From contig JAXLUK010000001.1 in assembly GCA_046329555.1 (NCBI GenBank), positions 868,001-932,000 of the forward strand: a stretch of DNA of 64,000 nucleotides, written 5' to 3'. The notes under the pieces are model-generated. The model searched no databases, was not told where the DNA came from, and worked only from the letters and a program-made list of their open reading frames with translations. Origin of the DNA: UBA1941 sp046329555. Its GTDB lineage: Bacteria; Bacteroidota; Bacteroidia; Chitinophagales; LD1. Below are positions 52,929-61,435 of this stretch, piece by piece. A program made the position numbers and the translations under genes. Within the stretch, counting starts at the first letter, position 1, and the number at the start of each line of letters is the position of its first letter.

Positions 52929-54351
52929 TCTTCTTATCTGCCAAAACCAATAATGCCATCGCCATAAAGAAAAATGGCCCTACCTTATCACTTTCCAGCA
53001 TATCGCTCAATAGTAAATTCACATATACCGACAGCAGCATCAACAATAACATCATAACGGTGCGACGATCAGCATCCGAGGCGGCGCGGGCATATATGCG
53101 TTCGCCATATAAAAAGAGCGCCACCATCAAGCCAAGAAAAATCAGCAAACCCGGAAAGCCTTGCTCCGAAAGCATCAACAAAAAATAATTGTGCACTGTT
53201 GAGCGTTCTTCATTATCACTGATATACGTTTCGAAGTTGGTAACGGTGTAAGATTTATAGTAATCGAAAAAATTGCCTGGTCCAACGCCCATCCACGGCC
53301 GTTCGCGTGCCATGCGCATCGCCGCCACCCAACGGTATACGCGCTCCATGCTGGAAACATCCTTCCCTTCAAAAGTTGATCCCACATGCGAACCGAAATC
53401 ATCGTGATATACGGTAGCTTCAAAATCGGGCGCATACTTCATATAATGATTGTTATGAACCGTGCGGATGATTACTACGGATAACAACACCAGCGCACCC
53501 AGCATGGCATAGCGCATCAACTTCCACCGAACAACAAAATAAAATGGAATCATAGCCAATACTGCCAACATAGCCGTGCGGGTGTACGACAAGTATATAG
53601 CAGCGATTAAAAAAACGATGGCACAGCTTAGCCAGAAATGCATCCACGTACCTTTTTCATACCAACTGCGCGCCAGCAACACAAAGGGAAAAAACACACT
53701 CAGAATAGCCGCATAATTCACGTGATTTCTAAAATACGGTGTCACACATTTGTTTACTTCAGCAAAACCAAATTGGTAAATAAGACCATGGCGCATCACG
53801 GTAATCAAGGTCAGCACAATAAGCGGAATAAAAATACACCAGAACATGCGGCGGATATCCTGCGCAGATTGCACCACCAGCGCCGTCATCACGGTAAATG
53901 CCATGATGTACCAAGTTTTCGCCAACAAAATTTTTACAGAATGTAATACGTTTTCAGAATTAATTGCGGTAACAACAATCCAGAATAAGTGAAAGCCCAG
54001 CGCTATCATCAACGGGTGTAAAAAGAAACCTTTTGGCCATTCCGTGGCGCGGTAGACCAGCATCACCAGGCCAATCAACATCATCCCAATCATGAGCGGC
54101 TCAGTGGGCAAATCGGTAGCCAGGCTATCAGAGAAATAGTATTCTATGGAACAGGGCACCATGATGAGCAGGAAGTAGTACAGGCTTTTGTAATTCAGTA
54201 TACCCCAGGCCATCACCAACAACAATAGCGGAGCACCGGCAAGCGCCGGTTTTTCTACATAAAATGCCAATGCGCAACTGGCAGCTGTAAGGGCACCAAA
54301 CGCCCCAAACACCCAGCGTTGCCAGTTAGATATGGCGGCATTCGTATTCAT
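52909..54351 (-). CDS. O-antigen ligase / polymerase-like (Wzy_C) protein
   Basis: 480 residues, with 11-12 hydrophobic helices and the Wzy_C/WaaL-type loop region: RVYRWVAAMRMARERPWMGVGPGNFFDYYK (about 335-365), with the RPWxGxGxGNF signature, and a TVHNYFLLMLSEQGFPGLLIFLG helix (His and Glu in the conserved HNxxxxxxxExG). Links or polymerises surface polysaccharide on the periplasmic face. TAATG overlap with the upstream Wzz-like gene and a 20 bp antisense overlap with the SpoIIE gene end. Confidence 0.88.
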   Translation of the reverse strand: MNTNAAISNWQRWVFGAFGALTAASCALAFYVEKPALAGAPLLLLVMAWGILNYKSLYYFLLIMVPCSIEYYFSDSLATDLPTEPLMIGMMLIGLVMLVYRATEWPKGFFLHPLMIALGFHLFWIVVTAINSENVLHSVKILLAKTWYIMAFTVMTALVVQSAQDIRRMFWCIFIPLIVLTLITVMRHGLIYQFGFAEVNKCVTPYFRNHVNYAAILSVFFPFVLLARSWYEKGTWMHFWLSCAIVFLIAAIYLSYTRTAMLAVLAMIPFYFVVRWKLMRYAMLGALVLLSVVIIRTVHNNHYMKYAPDFEATVYHDDFGSHVGSTFEGKDVSSMERVYRWVAAMRMARERPWMGVGPGNFFDYYKSYTVTNFETYISDNEERSTVHNYFLLMLSEQGFPGLLIFLGLMVALFLYGERIYARAASDADRRTVMMLLLMLLSVYVNLLLSDMLESDKVGPFFFMAMALLVLADKKIISAEG

Positions 54352-55295
54352 TACAATTCTTTGCGGATAGCGTTGACCTGCTCCATCAGCAACACCCCGA
54401 ACACACTCATCACCAGCGTAATCAAAAATGTAGAAAGTACAATTAATGAGCGTACCGGCTTCTCTTTGCGATCGGCAACTACAGGTTTATCTACTACGGC
54501 AATGGCACTGGCGTTGCTCTGCATACTAACTTCCATCTGCTCCTTAATATTGGTTCGGTTATTATACTCGGTAATCGCATTCCGCTGCTCGCTGGATAAG
54601 GTTTTATACAACTGTACCGCCCTGAAATCAGAGCCTTCTACAATCTCAGATTTATCAGCACCAGCGCGCACTACAATATGAAAATCGCGCGTTAAATCAG
54701 CCAACGAATCATTCATAGCTGCGATATGACTGGCTTGTTGGTTCAATTGATTTTTGATAAGCTCTAATTGCTTCTGCTTGGCTTCCAGTATGGTGTGTCG
54801 GAAAGTAGCATCCACCTTTCCTAAAATATCATTTACGATTTCAGCGGCCAGCTTCGGATCAGTATCCAGTATAGAAATCTCTACCGCGCTCTGATCTGTT
54901 TTTATCGCTTTATAATTTGATTCAAACTCCTTCTTCACCTTGGTGCGCCAGTACCGCTTGTTGGTATCAATTTTATAGTGTGCAGCCAATTGATATTTCT
55001 CAATCACATAGGCCGCAACCTCACCTGATTGCGCAATGGTTAACATCCGGTTGATGTCTTCTTTAGTTCCATAATAATCCAGCGCCACAGCATTTTCGGT
55101 ATTAAACATAGCCACCCGGTCATTCTGTGCCATATTGATGGGATAGAATGTGGCATAACTCAGGAAATAATCATCCATAAAAAACCAGGAGAACAAACCT
55201 ACCAACAAGGCACTGCCTAAGCTGATCCACAAAATCTGTTTCCACCACTGAATTAACAGACGAATGACCCCAACCAGATTGAATTGCTGATGCAT
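54351..55295 (-). CDS. Wzz/GumC-like polysaccharide chain-length protein
   Basis: 314 residues with N-terminal (about 18-38) and C-terminal (about 285-305) membrane helices and a periplasmic coiled region: TVEISILDTDPKLAAEIVNDILGKVDATFRHTILEAKQKQLELIKNQLNQQ is the typical Wzz-type helix pair. No kinase domain. ATG at 55295 gives MHQQFNLVGVI just before TM1; a longer frame would overlap the flippase gene. TACATTCG at 55312-55319 (minus) is a promoter-like box. Confidence 0.85.
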   Translation of the reverse strand: MHQQFNLVGVIRLLIQWWKQILWISLGSALLVGLFSWFFMDDYFLSYATFYPINMAQNDRVAMFNTENAVALDYYGTKEDINRMLTIAQSGEVAAYVIEKYQLAAHYKIDTNKRYWRTKVKKEFESNYKAIKTDQSAVEISILDTDPKLAAEIVNDILGKVDATFRHTILEAKQKQLELIKNQLNQQASHIAAMNDSLADLTRDFHIVVRAGADKSEIVEGSDFRAVQLYKTLSSEQRNAITEYNNRTNIKEQMEVSMQSNASAIAVVDKPVVADRKEKPVRSLIVLSTFLITLVMSVFGVLLMEQVNAIRKEL

Positions 55296-55330
55296 CAGGA
55301 AAAATTTCCGGCGAATGTAATAATTATGCC

Positions 55331-56578
55331 TCAGGCACGCTTGAAAATGCGCAGACAAACATAAAGGTGCAACGCGCCTACCAGCACTTGTGTTACCAGC
55401 GTAGCCATTGCGGCGCCCAGAGCGCCCTTCATGGGTATGAGCACCAGATTCAAGCCTACATTTACAATTATCCCTAACACCGCAATGCCATTCAGCAGCG
55501 ATAAATTGCCATTCGCAGTAAGTAGGGTGCCGAAAATGTACACGCTGGAAATGGGAATAAAAGATACCATCAGAATTCGGAAAATTAATACCGAATAATC
55601 AGTACAAGCCGGATAAAGCCATCCCATCATCACATCACCAAAGAACCAGCAAATCAGCGCGGCAACTGATGAGAATGCCAGCATGCCCCACCCGCTTAAG
55701 CGCAGCAATGGCCATAAATTTTCTCGTTTTTTAATCATCGATGCAAACATGGGCAGCAGCGGAATAGAAGCCAGATAGCCAAACTGATTGACCGCATCCA
55801 ACAAGCGGAACGATTGTGCGTAAAGTCCGGTTTCCATTGCGCTATGCAGCCGCTCTAACATCACGCCATCAATGCGGTAGTAAATTCCCATCAGCAAACC
55901 CAACAGCGCGTAAGGCGCGGCTTTATACAAGATGGCTTTAAAAAACCGTAAGCGCCACCACGCTATTGTAAAGGCGCGCTGATATCCCAACAATAGCAAC
56001 GCCAGAACAACAGTTAGTGCCAGAGCTGCTGTTTGCGCAAAAACAAATCCATATAACAAGCCTTCGCCGGTGTAACGATTTGCTGAAAACAACAACCAGG
56101 AACAAATCAAAATAGCCAGTAACCGGTCGCTGATACTCACCACCGCATCAGCTTTGAAGCGGTGCAGCGCAGTAAGGTTGGAACGTAAATACAGAATATA
56201 CGTCAATAAACACTGATTGACTGCTAAAACCGCCAACATCTTCAAATGCAACACAGAAAAGCCGGTAACCATGGCAGCAAACAGCGTCAGTAAAAAATAT
56301 CCCAACGCCAGCAAGGCCTTTAATACCATCAGATTCCCGAAATAAGTGTTTAACCGCGCAGGATGCCGGGCAATAGCGCGATTATTGAAATTATTGATGC
56401 CGAAATCAAGAAAAACGCTAAACAGAAAACTATAGTTAAACAAGGCGAAGTAGGTACCATAAGCCTCAGGGCCTACCCTGTTTTGTACCACGCGGTCGAT
56501 GCCGAAAATCCAGAATGGTTTCACCAACACGTTGGCAAAAACCAAGAACAACACATTCCCCGCAAACTTCCGGCGCAT
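55331..56578 (-). CDS. Oligosaccharide flippase (Wzx/MATE-like)
   Basis: 415 residues with 12-14 hydrophobic helices. Opening NVLFLVFANVLVKPFWIFGIDRVVQNRVGPEAYGTYFALFNYSFLFSVFLDFGINN is typical of polysaccharide-export flippases (GxxxYGxYxxxxxxxxxxxxxxDxG). Moves lipid-linked sugar units across the inner membrane. First gene of the flippase-Wzz-ligase set on the minus strand. No glycosyltransferase gene lies inside this three-gene set. Confidence 0.87.
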   Translation of the reverse strand: MRRKFAGNVLFLVFANVLVKPFWIFGIDRVVQNRVGPEAYGTYFALFNYSFLFSVFLDFGINNFNNRAIARHPARLNTYFGNLMVLKALLALGYFLLTLFAAMVTGFSVLHLKMLAVLAVNQCLLTYILYLRSNLTALHRFKADAVVSISDRLLAILICSWLLFSANRYTGEGLLYGFVFAQTAALALTVVLALLLLGYQRAFTIAWWRLRFFKAILYKAAPYALLGLLMGIYYRIDGVMLERLHSAMETGLYAQSFRLLDAVNQFGYLASIPLLPMFASMIKKRENLWPLLRLSGWGMLAFSSVAALICWFFGDVMMGWLYPACTDYSVLIFRILMVSFIPISSVYIFGTLLTANGNLSLLNGIAVLGIIVNVGLNLVLIPMKGALGAAMATLVTQVLVGALHLYVCLRIFKRA

Positions 56579-56723
56579 GGTGCGAATTTCAATTAATTGG
56601 CGAAAGCAACCTACAATTGCTCAAAAAAAGCCAACCCACGCTGCAAACTCCATTCTTCAATTTCTTCTCCATCATTTCCTTAGCTGGTACAGCCAACCCT
56701 GATATTTTTTGCACCTTCGCGGC

Positions 56724-57497
56724 ATGCTGCATCTGAAAAAATCGCTGGGGCAACATTTCCTGCACGACCAAAACATGCTGCAGCGCATCGCCGATGCCAT
56801 TGGCGATTTATTTGCCTTCGCTTCCGTTGTGGAAATTGGTCCGGGCATGGGCGCTTTAACGCAACATCTGGTGAAGCAACAACATCCCGAATTTTATGTG
56901 GTGGAATTAGACGACCGCTGGGCGGCATATTTGCCGGAAACTTTTCCTGCGTTGAAAGGCAAGGTAATTCATGCCGATATCCTTCGTGCCGATTTGCGGG
57001 ATGTACTGAAGCATCCCACGCACATCGTCGGCAACTTTCCCTACAATATTTCTTCTCAGATTGTTTTTAGAATTATTGACGAACGCGATACGGTAACCTG
57101 CATGACTGGCATGTTTCAGAAAGAAATGGCCGTGCGCATTGCAGCCAAACCGGGCAGCAAAGATTACGGCGTGATTAGTGTGCTAACACAAGCGTATTAT
57201 GATGCGAGCTATTTATTTGATGTGCCGCCGGGATGTTTCAATCCACCGCCGAAAGTAATGAGCGGCATCTTACAATTGCACCGAAAACAAACGGCCTTGC
57301 AATGCGATGAGGTGTTGTTTAAAAAACTGGTGAAGCAAGCATTTACCCAACGCAGGAAGACGCTCCGCAATAGTCTTAAACCGCTACTGCCAAAAGGTTT
57401 TGATACTACGGTACCTACCTTTGATTTACGGCCGGAACAACTTGCCGTTGCTGATTTTGAGGCATTGACGAACCAAGTAAAATCAGCGGCGCAATGA
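56724..57497 (+). CDS. rsmA: 16S rRNA (adenine1518/1519-N6) dimethyltransferase
   Basis: 257 residues. Ribosome maturation methyltransferase adding four methyl groups to the 3' end of 16S rRNA. KKSLGQHFLHDQNMLQRI (4-21) is the family opening, EIGPGMGALTQHL (about 38-50) the SAM-binding motif I, and GNFPYNISSQIV (about 106-117) the NxPY-type catalytic motif. ATG at 56724 is favoured; the longer frame (TTG at 56709) lies in a T-rich promoter-like stretch. It overlaps the next gene by 4 bp. Confidence 0.95.
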   Translation: MLHLKKSLGQHFLHDQNMLQRIADAIGDLFAFASVVEIGPGMGALTQHLVKQQHPEFYVVELDDRWAAYLPETFPALKGKVIHADILRADLRDVLKHPTHIVGNFPYNISSQIVFRIIDERDTVTCMTGMFQKEMAVRIAAKPGSKDYGVISVLTQAYYDASYLFDVPPGCFNPPPKVMSGILQLHRKQTALQCDEVLFKKLVKQAFTQRRKTLRNSLKPLLPKGFDTTVPTFDLRPEQLAVADFEALTNQVKSAAQ

Positions 57498-58417
57498 AGG
57501 TGTTGATTACAGATGCCGTTCATCCGTTGCTGGCAGCAGGTTTGACGCAGCGCGGCTATCAGGTTACATACTTACCCGCTATCACTTTTACAGAAACCCT
57601 GGCCATGATTGAGCCATACACCGGATTAGTGGTGAATAGTAAAATTTATTGCGGCAGCGAATTGTTAGCGCAAGCGCCGCATTTAAAATGGATTGCTCGG
57701 TTAGGTTCAGGCATGGAAGTGATAGACACCCTGGCCTGTGAGGCGAAAGGTGTTCAATATTTTAATACACCTGAAGGTAATTGCGATGCGGTGGGCGAAC
57801 ATGCGCTGGGATTATTGCTCAGTTTGCTGCGCAACATCGCTGCTGCACACCGCCAAATAGTACAAGGCGAATGGCATCGTGAACTCAACAGAGGGCATTC
57901 GTTAAACGGCAAAACTGTTGGTATAATTGGGTTTGGGCACACCGGGCAGGCTTTGGCCAACGTTTTGCAAGGATTTGACGTGCGAATTTTGGCACATGAT
58001 AAATACCAGCCTATTCCCGCGATGCCGAAAGTGATTGCGGCAACCCAGGCCGAGATTCAGCAACAGGCCGATATCATCAGCTTTCATTTGCCGTTAACCA
58101 GTGAAACCACCCATTACGCCAATGCAACATTTTTTGAGCAATGTGTGAAAGATGTCATTGTAATCAATACATCCCGGGGCGCGGTGATGGATACTGAAGC
58201 GTTGCTAAAAAGTCTTCAAACGGGCAAGATTAAAATGGCGGGCTTGGATGTTTACGAAAATGAGCGGGCTGAAGCAATGCTAACTGATCCGCAATGGCTG
58301 GAATTGCGGAAACAACAACAAGTAATACTCACGCCGCATATCGCGGGATGGACGCATGAATCGAAGCAAAAGCTGGCGGAGATGGTATTGACGAAACTAG
58401 ATTCGTGTTCCATCTGA
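57494..58417 (+). CDS. D-isomer-specific 2-hydroxyacid dehydrogenase
   Basis: 307 residues, NAD-dependent D-2-hydroxyacid dehydrogenase family, with similarity to phosphoglycerate dehydrogenase but lacking an ACT domain. Rossmann motif VGIIGFGHTGQALA (about 141-154), catalytic Arg in NTSRGAVMD (about 222-230), Glu in LDVYENE, and His in TPHIAGWT (about 281). The triad Arg/Glu/His is intact. True substrate unknown. Translationally coupled to rsmA (ATGA). Confidence 0.87.
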   Translation: MKVLITDAVHPLLAAGLTQRGYQVTYLPAITFTETLAMIEPYTGLVVNSKIYCGSELLAQAPHLKWIARLGSGMEVIDTLACEAKGVQYFNTPEGNCDAVGEHALGLLLSLLRNIAAAHRQIVQGEWHRELNRGHSLNGKTVGIIGFGHTGQALANVLQGFDVRILAHDKYQPIPAMPKVIAATQAEIQQQADIISFHLPLTSETTHYANATFFEQCVKDVIVINTSRGAVMDTEALLKSLQTGKIKMAGLDVYENERAEAMLTDPQWLELRKQQQVILTPHIAGWTHESKQKLAEMVLTKLDSCSI

Positions 58418-58445
58418 TAATGTTGAATTGGTTACCTTCGCCGGC

Positions 58446-59144
58446 ATGAGCACACACCACCAGGAAGAGCATTTTGAAAGCTCAGAATTCATCAAAGATA
58501 TTGTGATTGGCATGGCCGATGGCCTGACCGTGCCCTTTGCGCTGGCTGCCGGCTTAAGTGGGGCGGTAGATTCTAACACCTTGGTGGTTACTGCAGGTAT
58601 TGCAGAAATTGCGGCTGGCAGTATTGCCATGGGATTGGGCGGCTATTTATCGGGGGTTACCGAGCGCGAACATTATGACTCGGAAGAGCGCCGGGAGTAT
58701 TACGAAGTGAAACATTATCCCGAGAAAGAACGGCAGGAAATCAAGGAGATTTTTGCTCTTTACGGCATTAGTGAACATTTGCAGAATGAGATTGCCGACG
58801 AGTTGGCAAAAGATGAAAAGAAGTATGTTGATTTTATGATGCGGTATGAATTAGGACTAGAGCGCCCCGATCCGAACCGCGCGCGCAACAGCGCTATCAC
58901 CATAGGCATTTCCTATGTTGTGGGCGGCTTGATTCCGCTGCTGCCTTACATGGTGATGCACGATGTTCATCAGTCGTTACTGGTATCAGCAGCGGTAACC
59001 TTAGTAGCCTTGTTTGTTTTTGGCTTTTTCAAAAGCAGAATTACCGGTCAGCAGCCGTTTGCCGGCGCTTTACGCACCATGTTGATTGGTGCCGCGGCAG
59101 CGGCCGTAGCCTACGCCATTGCCGCTTTTAGTCAGCGATTATAA
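58446..59144 (+). CDS. VIT1/CCC1-family iron/manganese transporter
   Basis: 232 residues, five hydrophobic helices. FIKDIVIGMADGLTVPFALAAGLSGAV (16-42) is the conserved first-helix block with the DG pair, followed by IAEIAAGSIAMGLGGYLSG (about 54-72). The cytosolic helix region (about 76-140) is Glu/His rich, as in metal-exchanging domains of the family. Transports Fe(II)/Mn(II) by proton exchange in relatives. ATG at 58446 preferred; TACCTTCG (58433-58440) ends 5 nt before it. Confidence 0.9.
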   Translation: MSTHHQEEHFESSEFIKDIVIGMADGLTVPFALAAGLSGAVDSNTLVVTAGIAEIAAGSIAMGLGGYLSGVTEREHYDSEERREYYEVKHYPEKERQEIKEIFALYGISEHLQNEIADELAKDEKKYVDFMMRYELGLERPDPNRARNSAITIGISYVVGGLIPLLPYMVMHDVHQSLLVSAAVTLVALFVFGFFKSRITGQQPFAGALRTMLIGAAAAAVAYAIAAFSQRL

Positions 59145-59165
59145 TTTTAGCATTCAATAATTTTT

Positions 59166-60167
59166 ATGTCATTTAATCCGAACGATCCGGGGGCCGCCGA
59201 CAGCAACGTATTTGGCTTGCCCTACACCCTTGATGAATCTGAATTGATTTTAATTCCTGTGCCCTGGGAGGCCACGGTTTCTTATGGAGCGGGCACCTCA
59301 GATGGACCAGCCGCCATTTTTGAAGCCTCGAAGCAAGTGGACTTGTATCATCCGCTGGTGCCGCAGATTTGGACGAAAAAAATAGCGATGGGCGAGCCTT
59401 CTGCCGAGTTGAAAAGAAGAAGCGATGAAGCACGGGCAAAGGCCACCGTGATTATGGATCAGTTAGTAGCTGGCGAACCCGTAGATGAATTGTTGCGGGA
59501 AGAAGTGAATGCGGCCTCGCGGTTCATGATTGATTGGGTGGAAAAAGAAAGTGCGCAATGGCTGGCCAGGCAGCGCAAAGTAGCTACTGTTGGCGGCGAC
59601 CACAGCACACCACTGGGTTTATTTAAAGCTTTAGGAAAAGATCATGCCTTCGGTATTTTACAGATAGATGCCCATTGCGATTTGCGCCAGGCGTATGAAG
59701 GCTTTACGTATTCGCATGCCTCGGTGATGTATAATGCGTTGGAAGAATTATCCAATATTTCACGGTTAACACAAGTTGGTATACGCGATTATTGCGAAGA
59801 AGAGATGAACTACATCCAGCAATCGGCGGGACGCGTGCATACCTTTTTTGATCGCGATATGCAGCGCAGTAAGTTTGAAGGCCGCAGCTGGAAGCAAATT
59901 ACGGATGATATCATTGCCACGCTGCCTGAGCAAGTGTTTATCAGTTTTGATATTGATGGATTAACTCCTGATCATTGTCCGAACACCGGCACGCCGGTAC
60001 CCGGTGGTTTATTGTTTCAGGAAGTGGTGTATTTGATTGAAGAAGTGGCGAAACGCAGAAAACTGATTGGCTTTGATTTGAATGAGGTGAGTCCGGGCAC
60101 CGACGAATGGGATGCGAATGTAGGTGCGCGGGTGTTGTTTCAGTTGTGCGCGGCTATGATGATATAA
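59166..60167 (+). CDS. Ureohydrolase (agmatinase/arginase family)
   Basis: 333 residues. The binuclear Mn site motifs are complete: GGDHST (near 138), DAHCDLRQAYEG (near 167) and SFDIDGLTPDHCPNTGTPVPGGL (near 260-282). Releases urea from a guanidino compound; agmatine or another guanidine is likelier than arginine by sequence feel, but substrate cannot be fixed from the motifs. It is 20 bp downstream of the VIT1-like gene. A urea-transporter-like gene begins about 3.7 kb downstream. Confidence 0.9.
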   Translation: MSFNPNDPGAADSNVFGLPYTLDESELILIPVPWEATVSYGAGTSDGPAAIFEASKQVDLYHPLVPQIWTKKIAMGEPSAELKRRSDEARAKATVIMDQLVAGEPVDELLREEVNAASRFMIDWVEKESAQWLARQRKVATVGGDHSTPLGLFKALGKDHAFGILQIDAHCDLRQAYEGFTYSHASVMYNALEELSNISRLTQVGIRDYCEEEMNYIQQSAGRVHTFFDRDMQRSKFEGRSWKQITDDIIATLPEQVFISFDIDGLTPDHCPNTGTPVPGGLLFQEVVYLIEEVAKRRKLIGFDLNEVSPGTDEWDANVGARVLFQLCAAMMI

Positions 60168-60189
60168 GGATTTTATACAACCTTGAAGG

Positions 60190-60208
60190 ACCCTTCTTGC
60201 AGAAGGGT
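60190..60208 (+). other. Hairpin downstream of the ureohydrolase gene
   Basis: ACCCTTC-TTGCA-GAAGGGT: a perfect 7 bp stem with a 5 nt loop, 23 bp after the stop codon. No T-run follows, so it may be a weak or factor-assisted terminator or an mRNA-stabilising hairpin. Confidence 0.4.
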
Positions 60209-60306
60209 GCTCTCGTATTACTATAAACCACACACCCTATTTTGCATTGTTCTTTTATGAATCACACGCAGGAAGAAAGACGTGTTACTTTTTGTATTTT
60301 TAGCAT

Positions 60307-60540
60307 ATGGAAAATCATGTCATCCACATCGATCCTGAAATTCTAGGAGGCACGCCGGTGTTTCATGGAACGCGTGTTCCAGTAAAGAATCTGTTCGATT
60401 ATCTGGAAGCCGGTCGTTCCATTGACTATTTTTTAGAAGACTTTGAAAGTGTTTCCAGGAAGCAAGTCTTAAAACTTCTTGAGGTATCGCAAAGACTTTT
60501 GGATTCATCGTCAAATATTTTGCATGAGAATATTACTTGA
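60307..60540 (+). CDS. DUF433 antitoxin-like protein
   Basis: 77 residues, matching the DUF433 winged-helix family: IHIDPEILGGTPVFHGTRVPVKNLFDYLEAG (6-36) followed by SIDYFLEDFESVSRKQVLKLLE. The family is commonly the antitoxin partner of a DUF5615/PIN-like toxin. TATTTTTA just upstream resembles a -7 box. The downstream gene overlaps by 17 bp, so the pair is translationally coupled. Confidence 0.88.
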   Translation: MENHVIHIDPEILGGTPVFHGTRVPVKNLFDYLEAGRSIDYFLEDFESVSRKQVLKLLEVSQRLLDSSSNILHENIT

Positions 60541-60847
60541 CGAGTGCGTCACCAAACGGCTGAAGCCACACCTTAAACCCCATGATGTTGCCACGGTTCA
60601 TGAAATGGGATGGAGCGGCATCAAGAATGGTAAATTGCTGTCGCTATGCGTTGAACACAAATTTGATATCCTGCTGAGCATCGATAAAAATTTACAATAC
60701 CAGCAAAACCTGATTAAGCATCCCGTTGCTCTGGTTATTTTTCAGGCTCATTCAGCAGACATTGATGAGTTAATGAAATTTGTTCCTGATTTTCTGGCTC
60801 GCATCTCATCATATGAAAAACATCAGGTTCACTGCATCACAGTCTAA
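60524..60847 (+). CDS. DUF5615 PIN-like toxin
   Basis: 107 residues starting at ATG 60524, matching DUF5615: MRILLDECVTKRLKPHL (Asp6, Glu7) is the PIN-like first strand; DILLSIDKNLQYQQNL (about 60-75) supplies the second Asp cluster, followed by a short helical end. By family knowledge the partner DUF433 gene upstream makes this a probable type II toxin-antitoxin system; RNase activity is expected but unproven. A longer frame from 60479 starts well inside the DUF433 gene. Confidence 0.88.
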   Translation: MRILLDECVTKRLKPHLKPHDVATVHEMGWSGIKNGKLLSLCVEHKFDILLSIDKNLQYQQNLIKHPVALVIFQAHSADIDELMKFVPDFLARISSYEKHQVHCITV

Positions 60848-60904
60848 CGATATTTACAGTTCGCTATTGGTGTAGATTACTATTTGGTAAGTACACTTTT
60901 CTCT

Positions 60905-61044
60905 CCGGCGCCAGCGCCATGTTGGTTAGCACGGTATTTACGGCGCCGGGGCGGCAGCGATGGCAGCGAAAATCCTCCGCGCCCCCAAGGGCGCGGAGAT
61001 TGCAGCGAACAGCGCGGCGCCGCAGCGCAGCGGAGGCGGCCGCC
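60905..61044. repeat. GC-rich palindrome-rich intergenic block
   Basis: In the 333 bp gap 60848-61180, this 140 bp block has GGCGCC three times (60907, 60942, 61016), a perfect 10 bp hairpin CTCCGCGCCC-CCAA-GGGCGCGGAG (60975-60998), GCAGCGA repeats near 60955-61010 and the palindrome GGCGGCCGCC (61035-61044). GC content is far above neighbouring genes. No gene is visible in either strand. Could be a REP/BIME-like element or a structured RNA; the rest of the gap (61045-61180) is plain and holds the presumed promoter of the PqqD-like gene. Confidence 0.6.
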
Positions 61045-61180
61045 ATCATCCTGATACATTATCATCTATCCGCGATTTTCGTCATACGAACCCCATTAGC
61101 CGAATGAAGCGGGGGATTCGCCGACACATTTAGACGGAAACGAAAAAGACGACGTATGCTTACTTTATAAACACAGGCAT

Positions 61181-61435
61181 ATGACGCTCAACAAAAATTT
61201 AGCCATTAGCGATTCCGGGTTTCTGTTCAACCCCACCAATGGCGATTCGTTCTCGATGAACGCCGTAGCTACGGATATGATTTCGCTGCTGAAAGAAGGT
61301 AAATCGCACGAGCAAATCAAGCAGGTGATTCTCGACAAATACGAAGTAGAAAAATCGGCCTTAGAGCGCGACTTTGACGAATTCATGATGGAGCTACGCG
61401 ATAACTACTTAATGAAGAACGATGAGCAAGAATAA
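61181..61435 (+). CDS. PqqD-like peptide-binding chaperone (RRE-type)
   Basis: 84 residues matching the PqqD family, a winged-helix RiPP recognition element. The pattern is ISDSGFLFNPTNGDSFSMN (9-27), ATDMISLLKEGKSHEQI (30-46), then YEVEKSALERDFDEFMMELRDNYLM (52-76). In known pathways such proteins bind the leader of a precursor peptide and present it to modifying enzymes. Its gene overlaps the ATP-grasp gene by 14 bp, so the two are co-translated. No precursor peptide gene was found within the visible sequence. Confidence 0.85.
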   Translation: MTLNKNLAISDSGFLFNPTNGDSFSMNAVATDMISLLKEGKSHEQIKQVILDKYEVEKSALERDFDEFMMELRDNYLMKNDEQE

